Below, one piece after another: positions 10,095 to 20,622 of a stretch of 64,000 nucleotides of DNA (position 1 is its first letter; each line of letters opens with the position of its first letter). The notes under the pieces were generated by a model. It had not been told where the DNA came from, did no database searches, and saw nothing but the letters and a program-made list of their open reading frames with translations. The stretch is from Allobosea sp. 47.2.35. GTDB taxonomy: Bacteria > Pseudomonadota > Alphaproteobacteria > Rhizobiales > Beijerinckiaceae. The DNA lies in contig NZ_JANLGI010000010.1 of NCBI RefSeq assembly GCF_024655635.1, positions 62,001 through 126,000 of the forward strand. The letters are read 5' to 3'. A program made the translations under genes and the position numbers.

Positions 10095-11435
10095 ATGACC
10101 TCGCCACTCGTTCGCTTCGCGCCGTCGCCCACCGGCTATCTCCATATCGGCAACGCCCGGCCGGCGCTGTTCAACTGGCTGTTCGCGCGCCGGCATAGCG
10201 GTCGCTTCCTGCTGCGCTACGACGATACCGACATCGCCCGCTCGAAGGCGGAATATGCCGATGCCATCGCGGAGGACCTGGGTTGGCTCGACATCGTGCC
10301 CGATCAGGTGATCAAGCAGTCCGCGCGCCTCGCGATCTATGACGCCGCTGCCGACAAGCTGCGTGGGGCAGGGCGGCTCTATGCCTGCTACGAGACGGCC
10401 GACGAGCTGGATCGCCGCCGCAAGCGCCAGCTCGCCCGTGGCCTGCCGCCGATCTATGATCGTGCCGCGCTGAAGCTGACCGACGAACAGAAGGCGGCCT
10501 TCGCGGCGGAGGGGCGGAAGCCCCATTGGCGCTTCCTGCTGGAGCCGCGCGAGGTCGCCTGGGACGATCTCGTGCGCGGCGCCTCCCATGTCGATTGCGC
10601 ATCGCTCTCCGACCCGGTCCTGGTCCGCGAGGATGGCAGCTATCTCTACACGCTGCCCTCCGTCGTCGACGATATCGAGACCGGTGTGACCCATGTCATC
10701 CGCGGCGAGGACCACGTCACCAACACGGCGGTGCAGGCCCAGATCTTCGAAGCGCTGGGCGCGGGCCTGCCCACCTTCGGCCACCACAACCTGCTGACCA
10801 CCGCGAGCGGCGAGGGGCTGTCCAAGCGTCTCGGCCATCTTTCGCTGCGGGGCCTGCGCGAGACCGGTGTCGAGGCGCTGGCCGTGGCGGCGCTGGCGAC
10901 GCTGGTCGGTACCTCCGACGCCGTGCGCCCGGTCGCGAGCCTCGACGAGCTCGCAGGCCTCGTCGAGCTCGCCCATGTCTCGCGCGCCCCGGCCAAGTTC
11001 GACGAGCACGAGCTGGAGACGCTGAGCGCCCGCACGCTGCATCAGTTGCCGCTAGCGGCGGTGTCGGAGCGGCTGACGGCGCTTGGCGTCGCGGCCGACG
11101 AAGCGTTCTGGCAGGCCGTGCGCGGCAATCTCGCCAAGCTCGATGAGGCGGTTCAGTGGTGGCGCGTGGTGCAGGGGCCGCTCTCGCCCGTGATCGCCGA
11201 TCCAAGCTTTGCCGCGGGTGCGGCCGGTCTTCTGCCGGCGGAGCCCTTCGACGCGACGACCTGGAAGAGCTGGACGCAGGCCGTCTCGGCCGCGACGGGC
11301 GCCAAGGGCAAGGCCCTGTTCATGCCGCTGCGCCAGGCCCTGACGGGGTTTGATCACGGGCCGGAGCTGGCGGCCCTGCTGCCGCTGATCGGCCGGGAGA
11401 AGGCGCTGAAGCGGCTGGGTGGCGAGAGCGCCTGA
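10095..11435 (+). CDS. gltX: Glutamyl-tRNA synthetase
   Basis: The 446-residue class I synthetase charges tRNA with glutamate. The start at ATG 10095 puts [20 protein letters not shown] at the N-terminus, where the HIGH-type signature (here HIGN) belongs; an earlier in-frame ATG (10059) would only add basic residues. The KMSKS-type loop reads EGLSKR, and GEDHVTN is conserved. Many alphaproteobacteria carry two GltX paralogues, one of which also charges tRNA-Gln for later transamidation. The divergent KLSKR loop fits either copy and I cannot tell which this is. Confidence 0.92.
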   Translation: MTSPLVRFAPSPTGYLHIGNARPALFNWLFARRHSGRFLLRYDDTDIARSKAEYADAIAEDLGWLDIVPDQVIKQSARLAIYDAAADKLRGAGRLYACYETADELDRRRKRQLARGLPPIYDRAALKLTDEQKAAFAAEGRKPHWRFLLEPREVAWDDLVRGASHVDCASLSDPVLVREDGSYLYTLPSVVDDIETGVTHVIRGEDHVTNTAVQAQIFEALGAGLPTFGHHNLLTTASGEGLSKRLGHLSLRGLRETGVEALAVAALATLVGTSDAVRPVASLDELAGLVELAHVSRAPAKFDEHELETLSARTLHQLPLAAVSERLTALGVAADEAFWQAVRGNLAKLDEAVQWWRVVQGPLSPVIADPSFAAGAAGLLPAEPFDATTWKSWTQAVSAATGAKGKALFMPLRQALTGFDHGPELAALLPLIGREKALKRLGGESA

Positions 11436-11518
11436 GCTCACCGCCTCGCGCTTGTTCCAGCTCTCGTCATGCTCGCCGCGCGCGACCATGACGAATGGCG
11501 GCTGGTGGCAGGTCGCGC

Positions 11519-12655
11519 TTAGGGCCGCGCGGCCTGCGGGCCGAGGTTCGGTGCGAGATTGGGCGCGACGATCCGCACCGTCCGGCGCTCACCCGAGGCG
11601 CTGCCCGATTCGCTCTTCAGCCCGTCCTTCTTGTCGAGCACCTTCTCGCCGACGATATCGGGGCCGACGCCGGCCGACTCGGTGCCTGCCGTCGGTGAAT
11701 CCTCCGATGGCATCGGCTTCTCGTCAGGCACCGCCGGAACCGGCGCCGGTGCAGCCGTCTGGGTCGCGGCGCCCTTGCGCTTGGGATCGGCCTTCGGGCG
11801 GGACAGTTCGGCCGCGCGCTGCTCGGTCAGGATGACGTCGCCCTTGCGCTTGTCGAGCAGGTATTCAGCGTCCTTGAGGGCGGCCGACCAGCTCTGCCCC
11901 TGGCCACGGCAGGTGCAGGCGGCGTCGAAGCTGCGGGTGTATTTCCCGGCATTGGCCAGCGAGGAGTAAGGCTGGCCGGTCGAGCGGGAGGCTGAATTCT
12001 GGATGTCGCCGCCCGCGCTCATGCCATAGGCCAGCGTCTCGGTGCCCGGGCAGAGCGCCTGGCACATCTCGTCGCCATTGCCGGCATTGTTGGCGAGCGG
12101 GAAGAAGTAGCCGTCGCAGGTGCGCACGCAGACGGTCTGCGGGCCGCCGAGGCGCGGCTTCGCCGGCTCGACCGGCTGTTCTGGATCAAGCTCGGGCAGG
12201 GTCGAATCAAGCGTGCCGGGGGCGGGATCGCGACCGAAGATCGTATCGAAGAAGCCGCGCGGCTGTGCCCGGCAATTGGTGTTGATCGCGGCGACGAGCT
12301 GAGCCCGGCGCTGCTCGATGCCGCCGCCCTGCGCCTGCCGTTGCAGCGCGCCGTACTGGTTCTGCAGCTGGCCGAGCTGCTGGCGCATGAAGTTGCACTG
12401 AGGCGGCGGCGAATCGAAGAAGCTGAAGCCGCGATCGCAGCCCAGTGAACGATACTGGTTGCTCAATTGCGCGAGCTGCGCGCCGACGCGTTGCGCGGCC
12501 TGGCCCGCGCGCGGATCGCTGCCGCTCTGGCCCTGCAGGCTGTCGAGCTCGGCGCGCCAGGCATTGCAGGACGCCGACTGCGCGAGGGCGGTGCCGCCGA
12601 GGGCCGCCAGCATCACGAGGGCCATGCCGAAGCGTCTGGTAAGTCGCAGCATCAT
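11519..12655 (-). CDS. Secreted DUF2865 domain protein
   Basis: From ATG 12655 the protein has 378 residues; an ATG 24 bases upstream would add acidic residues ahead of the signal peptide, which is unusual. The signal (MMLRLTRRFG to TALAQ) is followed by a Cys- and Gln-rich helical region (SCNAWRAELDSL, QCNFMRQQLGQLQNQYGAL). A conserved core comes next, with VCVRTCDGYFFPL, MCQALCPG and CTCRGQ, cysteine motifs characteristic of the DUF2865 family of Hyphomicrobiales. The C-terminal third is low-complexity, rich in Ala, Pro and Lys. It is likely periplasmic and disulfide-bonded; function unknown. Confidence 0.82.
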   Translation of the reverse strand: MMLRLTRRFGMALVMLAALGGTALAQSASCNAWRAELDSLQGQSGSDPRAGQAAQRVGAQLAQLSNQYRSLGCDRGFSFFDSPPPQCNFMRQQLGQLQNQYGALQRQAQGGGIEQRRAQLVAAINTNCRAQPRGFFDTIFGRDPAPGTLDSTLPELDPEQPVEPAKPRLGGPQTVCVRTCDGYFFPLANNAGNGDEMCQALCPGTETLAYGMSAGGDIQNSASRSTGQPYSSLANAGKYTRSFDAACTCRGQGQSWSAALKDAEYLLDKRKGDVILTEQRAAELSRPKADPKRKGAATQTAAPAPVPAVPDEKPMPSEDSPTAGTESAGVGPDIVGEKVLDKKDGLKSESGSASGERRTVRIVAPNLAPNLGPQAARP

Positions 12656-12948
12656 CGCAGGTCGGGTCACGTCATCCATAGTCGCGCCGGCGGGCCGGCT
12701 CTGTTCGGGAGCTGTGGTCTAGAACACCCGCCAAACACGACGGAACTATGGAGCGGAACCGCGCTTCTGGCAGGCCGCGCGGATGCTCCATCGCGAGCGC
12801 ATCGCATGCCACATCCGGCCGAGCGCAGCAATCCGGGGACGCATGCGCCGCGCCGGTGGTGGAAAACTTCCGCTTTGGTTAGAAGACCTGCGGCAGCGGC
12901 CTGTCCGCGCCGGCCTTCCGTGCAGCGCCAAAGAGGCAAGCCCGTCCC

Positions 12949-13899
12949 ATGTCCGACTATCTGCCTCTTCACGAAGCCGTCATCCCGGAGCTGCCGAACT
13001 ATTATCGCGGCAAGGTCCGCGAGAATTACGACCTGCCCGACAACCGCCGTATCCTGATCTCGACTGACCGGCTCTCGGCCTTCGATCGCGCGATCGCCTC
13101 GATTCCGTTGAAGGGCCAGGTGCTGACGCAGACGGCGCGCTACTGGTTCGAGCAGACCGCCGATATCTGTCCCAACCATGTCCTGGAATATCCGGACCCG
13201 AACGTCGTCGTCGGCAAGCGGCTGGAGATCCTGCCCGTCGAGATGGTGGTGCGCGGCTATCTCGCCGGCACGACCGGCACCTCGATCCTGACGATGTACA
13301 AGCAGGGCCGGCGCGAGATGTATGGCATGATGCTGCCCGACGGCCTGCGCGACAACGAGGCGCTGCCGCAGGCGATCATCACTCCGACGAGCAAGGCGTT
13401 CGATGGCGGCCATGACGAGCCGCTCTCGGCCGCACAGATCGTGGGCGAAGGGCTGTTGACTCAAAAGCAATGGGACGAGGTCTCGACCTACGCGCTGGCT
13501 CTCTTCGCCCATGGCCAGAAGCTCGCCCGCGAGCGTGGCCTGATCCTCGCCGACACGAAATACGAGTTCGGCACCGATGCCGAGGGCAGGATCGTGCTGG
13601 CCGACGAGATCCATACGCCGGATTCGAGCCGCTACTGGTTCGCCGAAAGCTATCCCGAGCGTTTCGCCGCCGGCGGCAAGCCCGAATCCTTCGACAAGGA
13701 TTTCGTGCGCAACTGGGTCGTCGCCCGCTGCGATCCCTATACGCAGGACCTGCCGCCGATCCCGCAGGAGCTGATCGACGAGACCTCTGCGGTCTATGTG
13801 CGGGCTTATGAGGCGATCACCGGGGCGCCGTTCGCCTTTCCACCGAAGGGCGAGGACCCGGCTGAGCGGATCCGGCGCAATCTGGCGACGTATTTCTGA
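12949..13899 (+). CDS. purC: Phosphoribosylaminoimidazole-succinocarboxamide synthase (long form)
   Basis: SAICAR synthase joins aspartate to CAIR with ATP in purine synthesis. The 316-residue protein is of the longer, yeast Ade1-like form. It has [12 protein letters not shown] near the N-terminus (nucleotide-binding loop), [21 protein letters not shown], and [11 protein letters not shown] followed by [12 protein letters not shown], the two PurC signatures. Alphaproteobacteria often have a second, shorter PurC elsewhere, so this may be one of two copies. AAGAGGCAAG before ATG 12949 is the likely ribosome site. The preceding 290-base gap to the divergent DUF2865 gene shows no obvious riboswitch. 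Confidence 0.94.
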   Translation: MSDYLPLHEAVIPELPNYYRGKVRENYDLPDNRRILISTDRLSAFDRAIASIPLKGQVLTQTARYWFEQTADICPNHVLEYPDPNVVVGKRLEILPVEMVVRGYLAGTTGTSILTMYKQGRREMYGMMLPDGLRDNEALPQAIITPTSKAFDGGHDEPLSAAQIVGEGLLTQKQWDEVSTYALALFAHGQKLARERGLILADTKYEFGTDAEGRIVLADEIHTPDSSRYWFAESYPERFAAGGKPESFDKDFVRNWVVARCDPYTQDLPPIPQELIDETSAVYVRAYEAITGAPFAFPPKGEDPAERIRRNLATYF

Positions 13900-13911
13900 G
13901 GGGCGGGGCGC

Positions 13912-14409
13912 TCAGGCCCCGTCTTCCTCGCGATAATTCCCGGCGAGGTGCCGGCCGCGCTCGGTCAGCGTCGAGAGCACGCGCTCGAACACCTTGAGCT
14001 CGTCGGGCGCGATGCCCTCGATCCAGCGCGCCTCGAAGCCGAGCGCCAGCGGCACGATCTGGTCGTAGATGCGCTTGCCCGCCGCCGTTAGCGTGACAAA
14101 GGATTCGCGCCGGTCCTGCCGGTTCTCGGAGCGCGAGACGAGGCCGCGCTTCTCCAGCTCGCCGACGGCGCGCGAGACCTTGGTCTTGTGCATCTGGGCG
14201 AGCTCGCCGATATCGCGCGAGGTTAGCTTGCCGAACTCGCCGAGCTGCGCCACCACGCGCCATTCCGGGATGCCGATCCCGAAATGCTCGCCATAGATGC
14301 GGCCGAGCGCGCGGCCGCCGAGCGTGCCGACGACATTGAGGCGATAGGGCAGGAAGCGCTCCAGATGGAGCGCCTGGTCTTGCGTGTCGGTGGCTGGCTT
14401 CTTCGTCAT
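13912..14409 (-). CDS. MarR-family transcriptional regulator
   Basis: The 165-residue winged-helix regulator starts at ATG 14409; longer in-frame starts would run into the adjacent TRAP gene. The recognition region LTSRDIGELAQMHKTKVSRAV and wing SRSENRQDRRESFVTLT are typical of MarR. The long N-terminal helix (LERFLPYRLNVVGTLGG) resembles HmgR/HpaR-type members that sense aromatic acids. It follows the TRAP binding-protein gene by 20 bases on the same strand and is close to a divergent fumarylacetoacetase-family gene. Control of aromatic or keto-acid use is plausible but inferred. Confidence 0.88.
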   Translation of the reverse strand: MTKKPATDTQDQALHLERFLPYRLNVVGTLGGRALGRIYGEHFGIGIPEWRVVAQLGEFGKLTSRDIGELAQMHKTKVSRAVGELEKRGLVSRSENRQDRRESFVTLTAAGKRIYDQIVPLALGFEARWIEGIAPDELKVFERVLSTLTERGRHLAGNYREEDGA

Positions 14410-14429
14410 GACGGTGAGAAAGGCGCGCC

Positions 14430-15515
14430 TCAGCGCGCCTTCAGCCTGTTCATGAAGGAGTCGTAGGACAACTCCGCGACCTGCCACCAGAGCAGGTTCT
14501 CACCGCGGAAGGCGACCATCGAATCGTAGCCCTTCTTGAAATCCGGGCTCTTGGCGCTGGTCTCGGCGTAGTATTCCTCCGCCGCCTTCAGCGCCGCTTC
14601 CATCACCGGCAGCGGGAAGCCGCGCAATTGCGCGCCCTGCGCCACCAGCCGGCGCAGGCCGCCCGGATTGACCGCGTCATACTTTGCCAGCATCCAGTTA
14701 TTAGCCGCCTCGCAGGCATGCTGGACGATCGCCTGATAGTGCTTCGGCAGCTTGTTCCAGGCGTCCTTGCCGATGATCAGGTGTAGCATCGCGCCGCCCT
14801 CCCACCAGCCGGGATAGTAGTAGTACTTGGCGACGCGGATGAAGCCGAGCTTCTCGTCGTCATAGGGGCCGACGAACTCGGCCGCGTCGATCGCGCCGCG
14901 CTCCAGCGCCGGGTAGACGTCGCCCGGCGCGATCTGGGTCGGCACCACGCCGAGCTTGGACAGCACCGCGCCGCCCATGCCGCCGATGCGGAATTTCAGG
15001 CCCTTGAGGTCATCGACGCTCTTCAATTCGTTGCGGAAGAAGCCGCCCATCTGGCAGCCGGAATTGCCGCACGGGATCGAATAGGCGTTGAAGCGGTCGA
15101 GCACGCCGTTCACGATCTGCTCGCCGCCGCCGAAATACCACCAGCTATGCTGCTGGCGGGCGTTGAGCCCGAACGGGATGCCGGTGCCGAGACCCAGCGT
15201 CGGGTCCTTGCCGACATAGAAATAGGTCGGCGAATGCGCGCATTCGACCGTGCCGGACGAGACCGCGTCGAGCGCCTGCAGGCCGGGCACGATCTCGCCG
15301 GGCGCGAAGACCTGGATCTCGAATTTGCCATCGGTCGCCTCGGAGACATATTTCGAGAACTGCTGCGCCGTGCCGAAAATCGTGTCGAGCGACTTCGGGA
15401 AGCTCGACGTCAGGCGCCATTTCACCTCGGGCTGCGACTGCGCGACCGCAGGCATCGCGACGGTCGTCGCGGCGGCGGCCAGCGCCCCCGATTTCAAAAA
15501 GCTGCGACGTTCCAT
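14430..15515 (-). CDS. TRAP transporter substrate-binding protein, TakP-like (orphan)
   Basis: The 361-residue protein has a Tat-type signal (ERRSFLKSGA, AMPAVAQ), so it is exported folded. The mature part has the DctP-fold segments of the 2-oxoacid-binding TakP subgroup: PGEIVPGLQALDAVSSGTVE, GFFRNELKSVDDLKGLKFRI and AAEFVGPYDDEKLGF. TakP homologues bind pyruvate and other 2-oxoacids with a metal ion. No DctQ or DctM membrane subunits lie next to it, so it must work with subunits encoded elsewhere. It precedes the MarR gene by 20 bases, and a divergent hydrolase gene starts 70 bases upstream. Confidence 0.9.
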   Translation of the reverse strand: MERRSFLKSGALAAAATTVAMPAVAQSQPEVKWRLTSSFPKSLDTIFGTAQQFSKYVSEATDGKFEIQVFAPGEIVPGLQALDAVSSGTVECAHSPTYFYVGKDPTLGLGTGIPFGLNARQQHSWWYFGGGEQIVNGVLDRFNAYSIPCGNSGCQMGGFFRNELKSVDDLKGLKFRIGGMGGAVLSKLGVVPTQIAPGDVYPALERGAIDAAEFVGPYDDEKLGFIRVAKYYYYPGWWEGGAMLHLIIGKDAWNKLPKHYQAIVQHACEAANNWMLAKYDAVNPGGLRRLVAQGAQLRGFPLPVMEAALKAAEEYYAETSAKSPDFKKGYDSMVAFRGENLLWWQVAELSYDSFMNRLKAR

Positions 15516-15585
15516 ATGGTTTTCTCCCGAGGGATTGTTATGCCTTTATGCCCTTATTGGCGCGTCCGGGAAGGAATGAAAAGAC

Positions 15586-16596
15586 ATGAAGCTTGCCTCG
15601 CTCGCGCATGGCCGTGACGGCCGCCTCGTCGTCGTCTCGCGGGACCTGACCCGCGCCACCGATGCCTTTCCTGTCGTCCCGACGCTGCAGGCGGCCCTCG
15701 ACGACTGGGAGCGGAATGCGCCGCGCCTCGCCGATCTCGCCGAGGGGCTGGAGCACGGCTCGGTCCCGTCCTTCCGCTTCCACGAGCACGATTGCGCCGC
15801 GCCGCTGCCACGCGCCTATCAGTGGCTCGACGGCTCGGCCTATGTGAACCATGTCGATCTCGTCCGGAAGGCGAGGGGCGCCACCATGCCGGAGAGCTTC
15901 TGGACCGACCCGCTGATGTACCAGGGCGGCAGCGACGCCTCGCTCGGCCCGCGCCAGGCCGTGCAGGCCCGCAGCGAGGAGGACGGCATCGATTTCGAGG
16001 CCGAGATCGCGGTCGTTACCGGCGACGTGCCGATGGGCGCGAGCCGCGAGGAGGCGCTCGGGGCGATCCGCCTCGTCATGCTCGTCAACGACGTGAGCTT
16101 GCGGAATCGGATTCCCAGCGAATTGGCGAAAGGATTTGGATTCGTTCAGTCGAAGCCGTCCTCGGCCTATTCGCCGGTTGCGGTGACGCCGGACGAACTC
16201 GGCGCCGCCTGGCGCGACGGCCGTTTGCATCTGCCGCTGCTCGCGCAGGTCAACGGTACGCTCTTCGGCAAGCCCGATGCCGGCACCGACATGACCTTCG
16301 ATTTCGGCACGCTGATCGCCCATGCCGCCGCGACGCGCCGCCTCTCGGCCGGGACGATCGTCGGCGCCGGCACGGTCTCGAATCGCGATGCCGATGGCGG
16401 GCCGGGCCGGTCGGTTGCGGATGGCGGGCAGGGTTATGCCTGCATCGCCGAGCAGCGCATGGTCGAGGCGATCCGGGCTGGCCAGCCGAAGACGCCCTTC
16501 CTGCGCTTCGGCGACACCGTCCGCATCGAGATGAAGGATGCTTCCGGGCATTCGATCTTCGGCGCGATCGAGCAGGAGATCCTGCCGCAGGCCTGA
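15586..16596 (+). CDS. Fumarylacetoacetate hydrolase-family protein
   Basis: The 336-residue protein belongs to the FAH family of metal-dependent hydrolases and decarboxylases. The C-terminal domain shows the metal-binding acidic cluster DGIDFEAEIAVVTGD, then LRNRIPSELAKGFGFVQSKP (with the Lys-Gly-Phe-Asp-like stretch) and the GTIVGAGTVSNRD strand. The N-terminal 90 residues resemble those of fumarylacetoacetases acting at the end of homogentisate breakdown. No homogentisate dioxygenase is adjacent, so the exact substrate is uncertain. It diverges from the TRAP and MarR genes. GGAAGGAATG lies before ATG 15586. Confidence 0.85.
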   Translation: MKLASLAHGRDGRLVVVSRDLTRATDAFPVVPTLQAALDDWERNAPRLADLAEGLEHGSVPSFRFHEHDCAAPLPRAYQWLDGSAYVNHVDLVRKARGATMPESFWTDPLMYQGGSDASLGPRQAVQARSEEDGIDFEAEIAVVTGDVPMGASREEALGAIRLVMLVNDVSLRNRIPSELAKGFGFVQSKPSSAYSPVAVTPDELGAAWRDGRLHLPLLAQVNGTLFGKPDAGTDMTFDFGTLIAHAAATRRLSAGTIVGAGTVSNRDADGGPGRSVADGGQGYACIAEQRMVEAIRAGQPKTPFLRFGDTVRIEMKDASGHSIFGAIEQEILPQA

Positions 16597-16681
16597 CGCT
16601 GACCGGCGGCTTGGCGGCAGCCGGGCGGCCGGATAACGTCATCGCCGAAGCGCCGACGCCAGACGCGAGACTCAAGACGCC

Positions 16682-17215
16682 ATGACCGAGACCGTGCCGT
16701 TCTATTCCACTGCCATTCCGCTGGCCTTCTTCGTCTGGGGGCCGGTGCTGGTGGTGCTGCTGTTCTGGGCGGTCGGCCTCTGGTCGAACCGGCAGGGCGT
16801 GCCGCGCATGCTGGAAGGCGACTGGGACGGCTATAATGTCGCCGATGTCGAGAAGCTCTTCACGATCTATGGCGAGGACAAGCGCGCGCGTTATCGCAAC
16901 CGCGTGCTGCCGGCCGATGTCGCCTGCGCTTTCACCTATGCGATCGTCGGCGCGCTGATCGTCGCCGGTCTCGCGATGCGTGGTCAGCCCTGGTGGGTGG
17001 CTGCGCTTTGCGGCGGCGGCTGGCTCATCGGTGGGCTCTGCGACGTGGCCGAGAATTTCGCGCTGGCGCGCATGCTCGACCGCTATCCGCAGGTCGATGG
17101 CGGCAATGTCGCCTTCGCCAGCACGATGACGCGGTTGAAGCTTGTCCTGTTTGCGCTCGGTGTGATCGGCGCGCTTGTCGCCGCCTATCTCGTCTTCAAG
17201 CCGCTGGCGGGTTGA
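16682..17215 (+). CDS. Conserved-looking membrane protein of unknown function
   Basis: The 177-residue protein has an N-terminal transmembrane helix (residues about 11-33) and three more towards the C-terminus. A soluble stretch between them (LEGDWDGYNVADVEKLFTIYGEDKRARYRN) looks cytoplasmic. I recognise no family. It follows the hydrolase gene by 85 bases on the same strand. Its last 20 bases overlap the 3' end of the convergent acetyltransferase gene. Confidence 0.7.
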   Translation: MTETVPFYSTAIPLAFFVWGPVLVVLLFWAVGLWSNRQGVPRMLEGDWDGYNVADVEKLFTIYGEDKRARYRNRVLPADVACAFTYAIVGALIVAGLAMRGQPWWVAALCGGGWLIGGLCDVAENFALARMLDRYPQVDGGNVAFASTMTRLKLVLFALGVIGALVAAYLVFKPLAG

Positions 17216-17768
17216 GGCCGCGCCACGCTTCGCCGGTCAGGCGGAAACGCGTGGCGATCACGGTCGGCTCGCCGATCAGGATCGTCGGGTCCATCGGCGC
17301 AGGCTGGAAACCCAGTCGTTCGGCGAGACGCAGCGAGCCCAGATTGAGCGGATGCGTGGTCACGGCGATGCTTGGCAGCGCGAGCGTCTCGAAGCCATGC
17401 CGGAGCAGGCGCGCCGCAGCCTCCCGCGCATACCCCTGGCCCCAGCTTGCGACGATGAATCGGTAGCTGAGCTGGACGTCCTCGGCCGAGTCGCCGTCAG
17501 GAATAAGCCCGACATAGCCAAGGAAGCTGGTCGGCTCGGCCTTCGCGAACACAGACCAGTAGCCCAGCCCGCGATCGACATGGCTGAAGCTGCGTGCCGC
17601 GACGGCGTCGCGGCCCATCGCAGGGTCGCCGACGGCGGCGATATGCTTCATCACCTGCGGATCGGCATTCATGCTGACGATGGCGTCGAGGTCCGCGAGA
17701 CTGCGCGGGCGCAGCAGCAGCCTTTCGCTCTCCAGTTCCGGCAGCATGGCGTGGCTCGTCCCGGTCAT
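17196..17768 (-). CDS. GNAT-family N-acetyltransferase (RimJ/RimL type)
   Basis: The 190-residue protein uses acetyl-CoA to acetylate an amine, probably a protein N-terminus or small molecule. It opens with LESERLLLRPRSLADLDAI, the usual RimJ/RimL start, and carries LSYRFIVASWGQGYAREAA, the acetyl-CoA-binding R/Q-x-x-G-x-G/A loop (here WGQGYA). NLGSLRLAERLGF is the final conserved helix. ATG 17768 is chosen; ATG 17747, seven codons later, is possible. It overlaps the neighbouring convergent membrane-protein gene by 20 bases. Confidence 0.88.
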   Translation of the reverse strand: MTGTSHAMLPELESERLLLRPRSLADLDAIVSMNADPQVMKHIAAVGDPAMGRDAVAARSFSHVDRGLGYWSVFAKAEPTSFLGYVGLIPDGDSAEDVQLSYRFIVASWGQGYAREAAARLLRHGFETLALPSIAVTTHPLNLGSLRLAERLGFQPAPMDPTILIGEPTVIATRFRLTGEAWRGLNPPAA

Positions 17769-17870
17769 GATCCGAAAATCGATCGTGTGCGGCGCAAAGC
17801 TCTGGTGCGCCGCCGTTCGGCTTCCCATATCCTGACCGGCGCCAAGCTGGAACGCGCCTGGAGAATGGGA

Positions 17871-18386
17871 ATGCTGCTTCGTCGTCGGGTCCTGGCCGCG
17901 CTGGCCCTCACCCTGTCGGGAATGATGCTGTCGCCGGCCTCTGCGCAGGAAGACCTGATCTTCAGGAAATCGACCGTCTGGAAGATGCTGACGCCGAACG
18001 ACAAGCTCGCCGTCTACGGCGTCGATGATCCCATCGTCGAAGGCGTCGCCTGCCATTACACCGTGCCCGAGAAGGGTGGTGTTTCCGGCATGTTCGGCTT
18101 GGCCGAGGAGGTTTCCGAGGTCTCGCTCGCCTGCCGCCAGATCGGCCCGATCAAGTTCAAGGAGAAGGCGGAGCAAGGGGATGTCGTCTTCCGCGAGCGC
18201 CGTTCGCTGATCTGGAAGAAGATGCAGATCGTCCGCGGCTGCGATGCCAAACGCAACGTGCTGGTCTATCTCGTCTATACCGACAAGCTGATCGACGGCT
18301 CGCCGCAGAATTCGACCTCGACCGTCCCGATCATGCCCTGGGGCACATCGAGCGAGCCGCCGAAATGCTCGGAATGGATTCGCTGA
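17871..18386 (+). CDS. creA: CreA family periplasmic protein
   Basis: The 171-residue protein has a signal peptide (MLLRRRVLAALAL to SPASA) and aligns closely from memory with E. coli CreA. The shared segments are KMLTPNDKLAVYGVDDPIVE, GLAEEVSEVSLACRQIGPI, DVVFRERRSLIWKKMQIVR, DAKRNVLVYLVYTDKL, and the VPIMPWG end motif. Two conserved cysteines are present. CreA proteins are exported; their biochemical role is unknown. I chose ATG 17871 because GGAG lies seven bases upstream; an ATG six bases earlier is too close to it. The gene converges on the next small secreted-protein gene. Confidence 0.9.
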   Translation: MLLRRRVLAALALTLSGMMLSPASAQEDLIFRKSTVWKMLTPNDKLAVYGVDDPIVEGVACHYTVPEKGGVSGMFGLAEEVSEVSLACRQIGPIKFKEKAEQGDVVFRERRSLIWKKMQIVRGCDAKRNVLVYLVYTDKLIDGSPQNSTSTVPIMPWGTSSEPPKCSEWIR

Positions 18387-18395
18387 GCCTGAAAG

Positions 18396-18725
18396 CTACT
18401 CGCCGCAGGTGATGCTGAGCGGCTGCTCGGCTGCCTGCGCCGGGCTCTGCTTGGTCACGGAGCCGGTGAAGTCCTCGCGAGCGGCGACGCCGAAGGCGAC
18501 CGCTTTGCCGAAGCCCTGCGATTCGCACCAGGCATTGGCGACGATCTTGCCGCATTCGGCCTTGGTCGAGATGCAGTCGGCCACGCCGTAGCCGTCGCTG
18601 GCCGGGATCAGGAAGGTGCGGGGCTCGTTGGCGGCCGCGATCGAGCGGCTGGTCGGCATGATCGACAGCGAGATGCCGGCGGCGGCGATCCCGAACAGTC
18701 CGACGAGGGCCACGGCGCGGCGCAT
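18396..18725 (-). CDS. Small secreted protein of unknown function
   Basis: The 109-residue protein starts at ATG 18725 with CAGGAAACAG upstream. A hydrophobic N-terminal segment (AVALVGLFGIAAAGISLSI) is a signal or anchor. The mature part has four cysteines (CISTKAEC, WCESQGF, SITC), suggesting a small disulfide-stabilised periplasmic domain. I recognise no family. It ends 9 bases from the convergent creA stop codon. Confidence 0.72.
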   Translation of the reverse strand: MRRAVALVGLFGIAAAGISLSIMPTSRSIAAANEPRTFLIPASDGYGVADCISTKAECGKIVANAWCESQGFGKAVAFGVAAREDFTGSVTKQSPAQAAEQPLSITCGE

Positions 18726-19054
18726 GAAATCTGTTTCCTGATGGGTTGCGGGCGCAGAACCCGCGAATCGGGAGGATGGTTCCGGCCGGTTAAATTTGAG
18801 TGAACCGCGGCAACCTTGAGGCAATGCTGCGTTGCAGCAATCGGGCGCCCTCTTGACGGAAAGCCCGCGGAAAGGCAATCAGGTCGGACCATGACGCGAG
18901 CCGCCATCAACAGCACTTGCATTATTTGCCGCTAGCTTTCGCTGGCCGGCTGCTCACGTCCTCGTCCTGAAAAACGAACCGACAAAAGCGCCCCCGGCCA
19001 GCGGCCAGGTCGCCCTTTCGTATTTTGCCGTTCGTTTCCCAGGAATTAGCCCCG

Positions 19055-20511
<1,457 letters not shown>

Positions 20512-20515
<4 letters not shown>

Positions 20516-20622
20516 GCCCGAAGATCCGCCCGGCGGGCTCGCTCTCCTTCGCCATCAAGCTGGTCATGTTGGCCATGGTCGTGCCGCGCGTCGTCCGCTT
20601 CAAATTGAGGCGGGAGCGATGA
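20512..20622 (+). CDS. Possible 36-residue small protein linking cysS and cimA
   Basis: The short ORF starts at the ATGA that contains the cysS stop and ends at the TGA inside the ATGA that starts cimA. It would encode 36 residues, very basic at both ends (SPKIRP and FKLRRER), with a hydrophobic centre ([16 protein letters not shown]) long enough for one membrane helix. GGAGGTGAAGCG in the end of cysS is a good ribosome site, and CGGGAGCG in the ORF's own end serves cimA. Exact overlaps at both ends argue for real translation. Function is unknown; it could be only a coupling device. Confidence 0.55.
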
